The translations under genes and the position numbers were made by a program. Positions 1 through 8,363 of a stretch of 64,000 nucleotides of DNA are shown here, piece by piece (position 1 is the stretch's first letter; every line of letters starts with the position of its first letter). The stretch comes from an uncultured Bacilli bacterium (GTDB taxonomy: Bacteria; Bacillota_I; Bacilli_A; RF39; UBA660), in NCBI GenBank assembly GCA_934148845.1, contig CAKPDH010000001.1:62001-126000 (forward strand). Reading direction: 5' to 3'. Below the pieces are notes generated by a model that saw only the letters and a list, made by a program, of their open reading frames with translations, had not been told where the DNA came from and did no database searches.

Positions 1-2
1 AA

Positions 3-905
3 GGTCTTGATATGGGAAGATTTTCAAATATTAAATTTGATATAGCAGCATTTACTAATTTAACACAAGATCATCTTGATTATCATAAGACATTTGAAAA
101 TTATGCAAAGGCTAAACAAATTTTATTTAAAAAGTTAAAGAATAATGGAATAAGTATTTTAAATAGTGATGATAAATATTATAATTACTTTTTATATGGA
201 AATATATTTTATTATGGATTAAATGGTAATGATTATAAAATATCAAATATAAAACTTGGATATAAAACAGAATTTGATATAACTATAAATAACAAAATAT
301 ATAATGTAGAATCTAATTTACTGGGTGAATATAATATATATAATTTAGTATGTGCGATAGCTATAGTTAATAAGCTTAATATAGATATTGATTCTATAAT
401 TAGTACAATAAGAAAGATAACAACCCCACCAGGTAGAATGGATTTAGTTAGGTTTAAAGATAATCTGATAATAATAGATTATGCTCATACGCCAGATGCT
501 ATGAAAAACATATATGATACTGTAAACAAAATAAAGAAGGGAAATGTATATACAATATTTGGCTGTACAGGAGATAGAGATAGAACTAAAAGACCTTTAA
601 TGCTTTCTTTAGCGCTTAATAATAGTATTTATTCTATAATTACAAGTGATGATTTACACAATGAAGAATTTGATAGTATAATAAAAGATATGTTTATCAA
701 TAATAAAAAAAATAATTATAGTATAGTAAAAGATAGAGCTGAAGCTATAAAAAATGGCATGTCACTTTTAAAACATAATGATATATTATTATTATTAGGA
801 AAAGGCCATGAAGAGTTTATAATAGTTAAAGATAAGAAAATACCTTTTAATGATAAAAATGAAGTTTTAAAGATAATAAACGAAAGTAAGAGTATAAAAA
901 TATAA
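3..905 (+). CDS. murE: UDP-N-acetylmuramyl-tripeptide synthetase MurE, 5' end missing
   Basis: Mur ligase that adds the third residue of the peptidoglycan stem peptide in the cytoplasm. The reading frame is open to the window edge and 300 residues are visible: the FTNLTQDHLDYH stretch of the central ATP-binding domain, the IIDYAHTPDAM motif and FGCTGDRDRTKRP of the C-terminal domain. The N-terminal UDP-binding domain and P-loop lie outside the window. The substrate-selecting motif, usually DNPR in meso-DAP enzymes, reads DDLH here, so the identity of the added amino acid is unclear. No other mur gene follows; a surface-protein gene is next. The family call is firm, the substrate open. Confidence 0.93.
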   Translation, partial: GLDMGRFSNIKFDIAAFTNLTQDHLDYHKTFENYAKAKQILFKKLKNNGISILNSDDKYYNYFLYGNIFYYGLNGNDYKISNIKLGYKTEFDITINNKIYNVESNLLGEYNIYNLVCAIAIVNKLNIDIDSIISTIRKITTPPGRMDLVRFKDNLIIIDYAHTPDAMKNIYDTVNKIKKGNVYTIFGCTGDRDRTKRPLMLSLALNNSIYSIITSDDLHNEEFDSIIKDMFINNKKNNYSIVKDRAEAIKNGMSLLKHNDILLLLGKGHEEFIIVKDKKIPFNDKNEVLKIINESKSIKI

Positions 906-915
906 GAATTAAATC

Positions 916-944
916 TTGTATTTTTATTTTATTTAAGATACAAT
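916..944 (+). promoter_or_regulatory. Likely SigA-type promoter of the surface protein gene
   Basis: TTGTAT and TACAAT are separated by 17 bases and lie just upstream of a GGTGG ribosome binding site and the ATG at 960. The placement between murE and the surface gene suggests an independent transcription unit. Confidence 0.5.
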
Positions 945-959
945 AATATAGGTGGTATT

Positions 960-2567
960 ATGAGTAAATATAGAAAGAAACAATTTATTACAGTAGGTAT
1001 GCTTTTAGTAGCCATAGTAGGACTTTCAATAGGATTTTCAGCTTTATCAACTCTATTAAATATAGAGACAAATATAGCAGTAAATCCAAATAAAGGCGAA
1101 CTTGGAGTTATGTTTTCATCAAGTGAAACAAGTCTTAAAACAGATTCTATAAAGCCTATTACAAGTTCAAAAGTAGTAGATGCAAAAGATGCAATTATAG
1201 ATAATAGTGGAACTCCAACAATAAAGAATTTAAGTGTAGCACTAACAAGTCCAGGTCAAAGTGCTACATATGAGTTTTATGCTATGAATACAGGAAGTGT
1301 AACTGCATATTTAAATAGTATAAATTTTGGAGAAAAGAAATGTGAAGCAAATACAGGAACATCACAAGAAAGTGTAGATCTTGCGTGTAGTGGTATAAGG
1401 GTAAGTATAAAATTTGGAAGTGATATAACAGAATATACGGGAACAACTACATTAACAGGTCATCCGCTTCCAACTAATACAGTAGAAAAAGTAACTGTAA
1501 CTATAATGTATGCAAAAGATGCAAGTGAAGCTGATGGTGGATTTAAAGTAAATTATGGAACTATTAGTGTAGGATATAATGCAATAGATGGAGGGGAATC
1601 TTCTTCACCAGACACTAATGTATGTGAAAATATTACTGAAAAAAGCTTTGGCGCTTGTACATATAAGGATAATGATAGTTCAGGGACTATTACTAAAGGT
1701 GATAACATTATATGTGGAACAGAAGAATTTATAGCATTATCAAGCCCATCAAATGGAAGAGTAACGATGATTACAAAATATAATCTTAATGTATCAACAT
1801 CTGGTATAGAAGTTTATGCTGGAATTGATTCATCCGAAAAATATCCTTGTGCAGTTGAAGGATATCAAGATGAACATGTAAGAGGTGACTTAAATGAATA
1901 TGATCCAGCTAATTTACCATATTTAAGACAATATATATTTAGATTTACGGACTTAGGATCAGGATCAGGTACAGGGTCTATGCCATCAGCAGAAGTTGTA
2001 TCAAAAACATCATGTGCTGGATCTAATTTTAGTGGATCAGGATGTCAAGATGAAATTGCATATTTTGGATATGGAATAGTACTATTTTATGATATAGATG
2101 CAACACATGGATATTGGATTGATAGCGCTGATTCAACAAAATTAGATAGTAATTTCTGTACTAATGGTGATTGTACTTTAAAATATCCATTAGATGTATA
2201 TGATAAAGTAAATTCAAGTTCAAAAAGAGGAACACTTACAAAGACATTTATAGATTCTTATGCAGGAAAATTTAATGATTTAGTAACTACTGCAGGCGCA
2301 ACAGGTAGATTATTAAATTTAAAAGATTTAACTGATTTTGGGTGTACAATAATAGATCAATATGGCGGTTTTAGCTGTCCAAACGATTTATATTCATTGA
2401 CATCATTTTACACTGGGGTAGCAAGTGATTCTGACACACTTTATGGTTTTTATTTAGACAAAGATGGCTTTAATGGTAGCCGTTATTCACCTATTAATTC
2501 AATAGAAAAATATGGTATACGACCTGTCTTAGAAATAAATGAATCAATAATTTCAAGTAGTAATTAA
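960..2567 (+). CDS. Exported surface protein with SipW-substrate-like N-terminus
   Basis: 535 residues. An N-terminal hydrophobic segment (about residues 10-30, containing VGLSIGFSALS) resembles the signal region of camelysin/TasA-like SipW-dependent proteins. A beta-rich domain of about 200 residues follows, matching the N-terminal domain of the protein at 49519-50952 (LSIGF, a TSPGQS/TTPGES segment, a C-x(n)-I-x-[VL]-K strand). The C-terminal half is different, cysteine-containing and acidic, and ends in a YGIRPVLEIN strand of a kind seen at the end of some Firmicutes surface domains. No sortase motif or C-terminal membrane helix is visible. Extracellular location is inferred; the function is unknown. 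Confidence 0.6.
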   Translation: MSKYRKKQFITVGMLLVAIVGLSIGFSALSTLLNIETNIAVNPNKGELGVMFSSSETSLKTDSIKPITSSKVVDAKDAIIDNSGTPTIKNLSVALTSPGQSATYEFYAMNTGSVTAYLNSINFGEKKCEANTGTSQESVDLACSGIRVSIKFGSDITEYTGTTTLTGHPLPTNTVEKVTVTIMYAKDASEADGGFKVNYGTISVGYNAIDGGESSSPDTNVCENITEKSFGACTYKDNDSSGTITKGDNIICGTEEFIALSSPSNGRVTMITKYNLNVSTSGIEVYAGIDSSEKYPCAVEGYQDEHVRGDLNEYDPANLPYLRQYIFRFTDLGSGSGTGSMPSAEVVSKTSCAGSNFSGSGCQDEIAYFGYGIVLFYDIDATHGYWIDSADSTKLDSNFCTNGDCTLKYPLDVYDKVNSSSKRGTLTKTFIDSYAGKFNDLVTTAGATGRLLNLKDLTDFGCTIIDQYGGFSCPNDLYSLTSFYTGVASDSDTLYGFYLDKDGFNGSRYSPINSIEKYGIRPVLEINESIISSSN

Positions 2568-2593
2568 TGTAGATGATATCATCTACATTAATT
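2562..2593. repeat. 32-bp perfect inverted repeat
   Basis: The two 16-base halves are exact reverse complements with no spacer, and the stop codon of the upstream surface gene lies inside. No run of T follows, so it is not a standard intrinsic terminator. It could be an mRNA 3' stabilising hairpin or a protein-binding palindrome. Confidence 0.7.
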
Positions 2594-2610
2594 GTATAGG
2601 AGTATGATTT

Positions 2611-4122
2611 ATGATAAAAAAAATATTAAAAATAATTACAAATATAATATTTATAATATCTCTTTTAGTTTTATTTGTATCAATATATATTAATCATTTT
2701 TTTGAGGGAGTATCTTTTGAATTAATATTATATTCAATAGTAAATTTTAAAGGTACTAGCATATCTGTAATACTTAGAGGACTTATATTTATTTCTTTAA
2801 TTTTTATATCTTTATTTATATTTATAAAATTAATTAAATTATTATTAAAAAAAATAAAAATATATGATAAAGCTTTAAAAATAATTACTAAAATAAAATA
2901 TATATTAAAAATTCTTATAATAGTTATATCTTTAATTATTTCATATAAATTATTAAAAATAGATGACTTTTACAATATGCTTAGAAACAGCACTTCTATA
3001 TATGAAGATTATTATGTTGATCCAAGAAAAGTCGAAATAAAATTTCCAAAAGATAAGCAAAACTTAATATATATATATTTAGAATCTATGGAAATGACAG
3101 GGGCTAGTAAAAAAAATGGCGGCTTTGTTTCTAGATCTTATATTCCAAATCTTGAAAGTCTTGCTCTAAATAATATTAATTTTAGTAATACATCAAATTT
3201 AGGAGGAGCAATTTCAATATATGGAACAAATTATACTTCTTCTTCTTTGGTCGCACAAACATCTGGTGTACAGTTAAAAGTGTCTATTGGATGGGCTAAA
3301 TATAAACATTTTGGTAAATCACTTCCAGGTGTTAAAAATCTTGGAGATATATTAGAAGAAAATGGATACAAAAACTATTTTATAATGGGATCTGATGCTG
3401 ATTATGGTGGTAGAAAAGATTATTTTAGACATGGTAATTATAAAATGCTTGATTACTACTGGGCAATAGATGAAAAAAAGATTGATAAGGATTATTATGT
3501 ATGGTGGGGATATGAAGATAAAAAATTGTTTGAATATGCTAAAGAACAATTAAAAACTATATCAAAAAATGACGAGCCATTTAATTTTACAATGTTAACG
3601 GTAGATACTCATTTTACTGATGGATATATGGATGATTCTTGTAGTGTTCATTTTAATAAAAAATATGCTGATGCTATATATTGTTCTGATTCTAAAGTAG
3701 GAGAATTTATAGATTGGGTAAAAAAGCAGGATTTTTATAAGAATACAACAATAATAATAACAGGTGATCATTTAACAAAACAAAGATTTTTTTATAGAGA
3801 TTCAAATACATATAAAAGAACTATTTACAATTCAATAATTAATTCAAGAATTGAACCTATAAATGAAAAGAATAGATTATTTACACCTTTTGATATGTTT
3901 CCAACAACTCTAGCAAGTATAGGAGTTACTATAGAAAATGATAGACTTGGACTTGGTACTAATCTTTTTTCAAACAAGAAAACATTAGCTGAAGTAATGG
4001 GAATAGAAAAGTTAGAAAATGAACTTAAGAAAAAATCATTTTATTATGATAATGTTTTATTAAAAGATCATTATTATAAAATGCAAGAAGTGAGTGATAC
4101 AAATGAAAAAAAATCTAATTAA
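2611..4122 (+). CDS. Phosphoglycerol transferase, OpgB/LtaS-type sulfatase fold (copy 1)
   Basis: 503 residues. Three hydrophobic segments in the first 125 residues are followed by an extracellular alkaline-phosphatase/sulfatase-fold domain. The metal-binding IYLESMEMT segment (around residue 155), a threonine-rich GTNYTSSSLVAQTSG segment that aligns with the OpgB nucleophile region, and ITGDHL are visible. The family moves phosphoglycerol from phosphatidylglycerol onto a glycan or growing polymer at the outer membrane face. The next gene is a tandem paralogue sharing the DPKKV-x-x-KFP linker, the WVKKQDFYK segment and a LGLGTNLFS C-terminus. Start: TAGGAG eight bases before the ATG. Family secure; acceptor unknown. 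Confidence 0.82.
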   Translation: MIKKILKIITNIIFIISLLVLFVSIYINHFFEGVSFELILYSIVNFKGTSISVILRGLIFISLIFISLFIFIKLIKLLLKKIKIYDKALKIITKIKYILKILIIVISLIISYKLLKIDDFYNMLRNSTSIYEDYYVDPRKVEIKFPKDKQNLIYIYLESMEMTGASKKNGGFVSRSYIPNLESLALNNINFSNTSNLGGAISIYGTNYTSSSLVAQTSGVQLKVSIGWAKYKHFGKSLPGVKNLGDILEENGYKNYFIMGSDADYGGRKDYFRHGNYKMLDYYWAIDEKKIDKDYYVWWGYEDKKLFEYAKEQLKTISKNDEPFNFTMLTVDTHFTDGYMDDSCSVHFNKKYADAIYCSDSKVGEFIDWVKKQDFYKNTTIIITGDHLTKQRFFYRDSNTYKRTIYNSIINSRIEPINEKNRLFTPFDMFPTTLASIGVTIENDRLGLGTNLFSNKKTLAEVMGIEKLENELKKKSFYYDNVLLKDHYYKMQEVSDTNEKKSN

Positions 4123-5608
4123 AAAAATATTATTAGCTATTTTTATACTAATGTGCTCAACATTTATTTTAGGCTCATTATTTGTAAAAAAATTATTTCC
4201 AGATGTTGCTTTTGAAGAATTATATTTTTATTTAACTAACGGAGTAGAAAGTTCAGATAATAGTTTATTTATTTTAGGTTTAAAAAATTGTTTAATATTA
4301 ATTATAATTTCTTCTATTATAATATATTTTATAATTGATAAGATGTATATAACAAATATTATACTTAAAAAAAAGAAAAATTTATTAAAGATTTTTAAAA
4401 TAGTATATTTAAATTTGTTTCTTATTTTAAGCTTATATATATTAGCGTATAATTTAAATTTCTTTAAATATTTAAAGGACCAAAATTCTATATCTGAATT
4501 AATAGAAAAAAGATATGTTGATCCTAAGAAAGTAGATGTTAAATTTCCTCTTAAAAAAAATTTAATAATGATTTATGTTGAATCTTTAGAAACATCACTT
4601 TTTACAAAAGAACAGGGCGGATATTGGGACTATAGTGTTATAGGTGAGTTATATGATCTTTTAAATGATTCTGATTCAACTGTATTTTATCAAAGTAATA
4701 AAGCCCAATCTATGGAAATGCTTGATACAAGTGCTTGGACTACAGCATCAGTAGTTGCTAATTCTTCAGGATTACCATTTAAAATACCTATAAAAAGAAA
4801 TTCATATCACTCAAGTAATTTTATGGATGGTGCTTATACACTTGGAGATTTATTAAAAGATAATGGTTATTATAATGAATTAATATCATCAGCTCGTACT
4901 TCTTTTGGTGGAATAAAAGAATATTTTAAACGACATGGAAATTTTAAAATAATAGATATAAATTCTTATGCTAATTTTGATTTACAAATAACCAAAGATG
5001 ATATGTGTAAATGGGGATTTAACGATAAGTTTTTATTTGATAGTGCAAAAAAAAGATTAAATGTTATAAAAAATATGGATAAGCCATTTAATTTAGTACT
5101 TCAAACTATTGATACACATTATGTTGATGGATATATAGGAAATTATTCTGTTAATAAATATGATACTAGATATGAAAATGTATATGCTACAGAATCTAAA
5201 TTAATTGTTAATTTTATAAATTGGGTTAAGAAGCAAGATTTTTATAAAGATACTACTATAGTTATAGTAGGGGATCATTTATCTATGCAAACATCATATT
5301 TTGAATCTAGAGGTGCTAATAAGAGATATGTATATAATTGTTATATAAATTCAGCAATAGAAAAATCTAATACAAGTAATAGAATATATACTGCACTTGA
5401 TACATATCCTACTGTACTTTCTAGTATAGGAGCTATAGTAGATGGTGATAGACTTGGTCTTGGTACTAATTTATTTTCAGATAAAAAGACATTAGCAGAA
5501 GAATACGGATTTGATAAATTAAATAAAGAATTAAATAAAAAATCTGTGTTTTACAATAAAAAGATCTTAAAAAAAGATTATGATGATATGATAAAAGAAA
5601 AAAACTAG
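4103..5608 (+). CDS. Phosphoglycerol transferase, OpgB/LtaS-type sulfatase fold (copy 2)
   Basis: 501 residues from the ATG at 4103, which overlaps the end of copy 1; a GTG nine bases upstream is in frame but lies within the ribosome binding region. The layout matches its neighbour: three hydrophobic N-terminal segments, IYVESLETS at the first metal site, DTSAWTTASVVANSSG at the nucleophile region and VGDHLSMQ near the C-terminal metal ligands. It is therefore an anchored extracellular phosphoglycerol transferase. Two diverged copies in one operon suggest a primase/polymerase-like split or two different acceptors, as known for LtaP/LtaS pairs; that is inference. A terminator hairpin overlaps the stop. 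Confidence 0.82.
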   Translation: MKKNLIKKILLAIFILMCSTFILGSLFVKKLFPDVAFEELYFYLTNGVESSDNSLFILGLKNCLILIIISSIIIYFIIDKMYITNIILKKKKNLLKIFKIVYLNLFLILSLYILAYNLNFFKYLKDQNSISELIEKRYVDPKKVDVKFPLKKNLIMIYVESLETSLFTKEQGGYWDYSVIGELYDLLNDSDSTVFYQSNKAQSMEMLDTSAWTTASVVANSSGLPFKIPIKRNSYHSSNFMDGAYTLGDLLKDNGYYNELISSARTSFGGIKEYFKRHGNFKIIDINSYANFDLQITKDDMCKWGFNDKFLFDSAKKRLNVIKNMDKPFNLVLQTIDTHYVDGYIGNYSVNKYDTRYENVYATESKLIVNFINWVKKQDFYKDTTIVIVGDHLSMQTSYFESRGANKRYVYNCYINSAIEKSNTSNRIYTALDTYPTVLSSIGAIVDGDRLGLGTNLFSDKKTLAEEYGFDKLNKELNKKSVFYNKKILKKDYDDMIKEKN

Positions 5609-5628
5609 CAAATTTGCTAGTTTTTTTG
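5602..5628 (+). terminator. Intrinsic terminator of the phosphoglycerol transferase pair
   Basis: A perfect 22-bp palindrome centred on GCAAATTTGC contains the stop codon and runs into seven T. Confidence 0.85.
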
Positions 5629-5634
5629 TATAAT
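5629..5634 (+). promoter_or_regulatory. -10 element of the U32 gene
   Basis: TATAAT immediately follows the preceding terminator and is 17 bases before the ATG; no good -35 is visible because that region is the terminator itself. Confidence 0.4.
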
Positions 5635-5650
5635 TAAGAAGGTGATTAAA

Positions 5651-7798
5651 ATGACTGAATTACTTTCACCAGTTGGTAGTATGGAATGTTTGATGGCTGC
5701 TATAAATGCAGGATGTGATGCAGTATACTTTGCTGGTAGAAATTTTGGAGCCCGTATGTTTGCTTCAAATTTTTCTGATGAAGATATAATAAAAGCTATA
5801 AATATTTGCCATTTATATGGAGTAAAGGCATACATAACAGTAAATACTCTTATATATGATAATGAAGTAGAAAGATTTTTGAAATATGTAGACTTTATTT
5901 ATAAACAGGGTGCTGATGCTATTATTATGCAAGATATAGGAATGATAGACTTAGTAAGAAAAACATATCCAAATCTTGTAATACATGTATCAACACAAGC
6001 ACATATTCATAATTTAGAAGGCGTTAAGCTTATGGAAACTCTAGGAGTAAAAAGAGTAGTTTTAGCTCGCGAAACGCCTATAGAACTTGTTAATGAAATA
6101 AAGAAAAATTCTAATATAGAGATAGAAGTTTTTGTACATGGCGCTCTTTGTATGAGTTATTCAGGCGAATGTTTAATGAGTGCTTTAATAGGTTCTAGAA
6201 GTGGAAATAGAGGTACTTGCGCACAGTGCTGTAGGCAAAAATATAGTTTAGAAGTAGATAATAAAATAGTATTAAAAGATAAATATTTATTAAGTACAAA
6301 AGATTTAAATACTTTAAATTATATAAATAAACTTGTTAGTGCAAATATAGATAGTTTAAAAATAGAAGGAAGAATGAAAAGTAAAGAGTATGTATATCTT
6401 ACGACAAGTATATATAGACTTGCTTTAGATAATTATAAAAAATATGGTAATACTAAAATTACAGAAGAAGATTTTATAAACTTAAAAAAAATATTTAATA
6501 GAGAATTTACAAAAGGATTTCTTTTTAATGAAGATAATGATTCTTTTACTAATATATATAGACCTAATCACATGGGAGTTAAAATAGGTGAAGTAATTGA
6601 TTATAAAAATAATGAGGCAATAATTAAATTGACTGATAATTTAAATATAAATGATGGTATTAGAATATTATCAGATTCTGATATAGGTTTTATTGTAACT
6701 AAGATGTATAAAGATTTAAAATCTATTAAGTCTGCTATTAAATCTGATATTATAAGAATTAAAACACCTAAAGTAAAAATAAAATCAGATGTATTAAAAA
6801 CTAGTGATTATTTACTTATAAATGATTTAAATAAAAAGATGAATATTAATAAAAAAATAAAAATTAATGGCGCTATTAATATAAGAAAAAATAGTCCTAT
6901 AAAGTTTAGTATAAATGATTCTTCTAATTCTGTTTGTGTAGTAAGCGATTATATAGTAGAAGAATCTATTACATCAAAAATCACAAAAGAAAAAGTATTA
7001 AATCAAATAAATAGATTTGGTGATACTATATATGTACTTGAGAATTTAAACATAAAAATGGATGAAGATGTATTTATTCCAATACAAGTTTTAAATGATT
7101 TAAGAAGAAAAGCAGTATTAGAATTAAATAATTTAAGAATGTATAAAAATAAATATATAAAGTCTAATTATAGTATAAGTGTAAAAGACTATAAAAGAGA
7201 AAATCTAAAAACATTATTAGTAAATGATTATGACTCTTTTATAAAAAATTATAATAAATATGATTTAATATATATAGATAAACTAGAATTATATAATAAA
7301 GTAAATGATAATAAATGTATACTTAAAATACCTAGAGTACAAGAACATCTAAAAGATTATAATATGAAACTTTTAGTAGGTGATCTTGGATCTTTATATA
7401 AATATAAAAATGTAGATACAGATTTTTCGCTTAATATAACTAATTCTTATTCAGTTGCTTATTTACATAGTATAGGTGTAAATAAAATAACTCTTTCATA
7501 TGAATTAAATTATAAACAAGTTAAAAATTTAATAGAATGTTATAAAAGAAGATATAATAAAAAACCTAATGTTGAAGTTATAACATCTGCCAGATGTGAA
7601 GCAATGGTATGTAAATATAATATGATAAAAAAATATAAAGGGAAAAATTTCTATCTAGTAGATAGATTTAACAATAAATATAAATTAGTATATAAAGATA
7701 ATCTTATGTATATATATGACTACAAAAGAATATTAAAAGATTATGATTATTATTCTATTGGAGTAAATTCAATTAGAACTAATATGGAGGATTTATAG
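5651..7798 (+). CDS. Peptidase U32 family RNA hydroxylation protein, long RlhA-like form
   Basis: 715 residues; AAGGTG before the ATG at 5651 decides the start. The N-terminal TIM-barrel U32 domain (about 1-330) carries LLSPVGS, the cysteine cluster GECLMSALIGSRSGNRG-TCAQCC that binds an Fe-S cluster in this family, and SLKIEGRMK. A long C-terminal part ends in TSARCEAMVCKY, typical of two-part U32 proteins. Members (TrhP, RlhA) make 5-hydroxyuridine in tRNA or 5-hydroxycytidine in 23S rRNA using prephenate; the length is closer to RlhA (YdcP) than to the shorter tRNA enzymes. The RNA target is not decidable from sequence. Translationally coupled to the following GNAT gene. Confidence 0.85.
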   Translation: MTELLSPVGSMECLMAAINAGCDAVYFAGRNFGARMFASNFSDEDIIKAINICHLYGVKAYITVNTLIYDNEVERFLKYVDFIYKQGADAIIMQDIGMIDLVRKTYPNLVIHVSTQAHIHNLEGVKLMETLGVKRVVLARETPIELVNEIKKNSNIEIEVFVHGALCMSYSGECLMSALIGSRSGNRGTCAQCCRQKYSLEVDNKIVLKDKYLLSTKDLNTLNYINKLVSANIDSLKIEGRMKSKEYVYLTTSIYRLALDNYKKYGNTKITEEDFINLKKIFNREFTKGFLFNEDNDSFTNIYRPNHMGVKIGEVIDYKNNEAIIKLTDNLNINDGIRILSDSDIGFIVTKMYKDLKSIKSAIKSDIIRIKTPKVKIKSDVLKTSDYLLINDLNKKMNINKKIKINGAINIRKNSPIKFSINDSSNSVCVVSDYIVEESITSKITKEKVLNQINRFGDTIYVLENLNIKMDEDVFIPIQVLNDLRRKAVLELNNLRMYKNKYIKSNYSISVKDYKRENLKTLLVNDYDSFIKNYNKYDLIYIDKLELYNKVNDNKCILKIPRVQEHLKDYNMKLLVGDLGSLYKYKNVDTDFSLNITNSYSVAYLHSIGVNKITLSYELNYKQVKNLIECYKRRYNKKPNVEVITSARCEAMVCKYNMIKKYKGKNFYLVDRFNNKYKLVYKDNLMYIYDYKRILKDYDYYSIGVNSIRTNMEDL

Positions 7799-8217
7799 TG
7801 AATAAAGAAGTTTTAACATTAACAAAAAATGATATATTAGAATATATCAAATTTATAGAATCAGTATTTTTTTACACACCAGATAAAAAAGATATAGAAA
7901 AAATGCTAAAAGAAGAAAAAATATTAGTAATAAAAAATGAAAGTAAAATAATAGCGTCAATATCATTATCTTTAAGACATGATTATATTAAAGGTAAAAA
8001 ATACTATTATTTAAATTATTTTGGCGTATTAAAGACTTATAGAAGAATGGGATATGCTACAAGAATATTTGAGGAAGTAGAATCCTTAGTTAAAAAAAAC
8101 AATATAAATTATATTGAACTAACAAGTGGAAATCAAAGAAAAAGTGCTCATTATTTTTATCAAAAAAATTTATTTAAAATAAAAGACAGTACAGTTTTTA
8201 TAAAAATATATGAGTAA
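7798..8217 (+). CDS. GNAT family N-acetyltransferase
   Basis: 139 residues. The GTG start shares its first G with the TAG stop of the U32 gene, and GGAGG lies seven bases upstream, so the pair is coupled. The GNAT core is visible: a hydrophobic beta4 (YYYLNYFGVLKTYRRMGYATRIFEEV) with the R-x-x-G-x-A acetyl-CoA loop, and a C-terminal NYIELTSGNQRKSAHYFYQK segment where the aromatic and Asn side chains typical of small-molecule and peptide acetyltransferases sit. The substrate cannot be told; linkage to an RNA-modification gene is suggestive only. Confidence 0.8.
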   Translation: MNKEVLTLTKNDILEYIKFIESVFFYTPDKKDIEKMLKEEKILVIKNESKIIASISLSLRHDYIKGKKYYYLNYFGVLKTYRRMGYATRIFEEVESLVKKNNINYIELTSGNQRKSAHYFYQKNLFKIKDSTVFIKIYE

Positions 8218-8281
8218 TTTCTAGGATTTTATTTAGTATAATGCATAAAAATATTATTATAACTAAAGGCATGATTATATT

Positions 8282-8306
8282 AAGAAGAATTTATCTTCTT
8301 TTTTTT
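8282..8306 (+). terminator. Intrinsic terminator after the U32-GNAT operon
   Basis: AAGAAGA pairs with TCTTCTT around a five-base loop, followed by a T run. It separates the RNA-modification operon from the bacteriocin operon. Confidence 0.8.
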
Positions 8307-8315
8307 GATTTTAAA

Positions 8316-8340
8316 AGGAAATATATAAAACGTATGGAAT
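8316..8340 (+). promoter_or_regulatory. SigH-like promoter of the bacteriocin operon
   Basis: AGGAAAT (8316-8322), 13 bases, then GGAAT (8336-8340). This fits the SigH pattern of Bacillus (AGGAWWT, then RGAAT, as I recall it from spoVG-type promoters). No convincing SigA -35/-10 pair lies between the terminator and the gene. The predicted start of transcription would leave a leader of under 20 bases before the ribosome binding site. Inference from motif match only. Confidence 0.5.
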
Positions 8341-8363
8341 GATATTAATGAGGAGGTGATAAT

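Noticed and set aside
8241..8342. 33-codon ORF between the GNAT and exporter genes
   Set aside because: The ATG lies within the -10-like TATAATG, there is no ribosome binding site, and the frame runs through a terminator hairpin.
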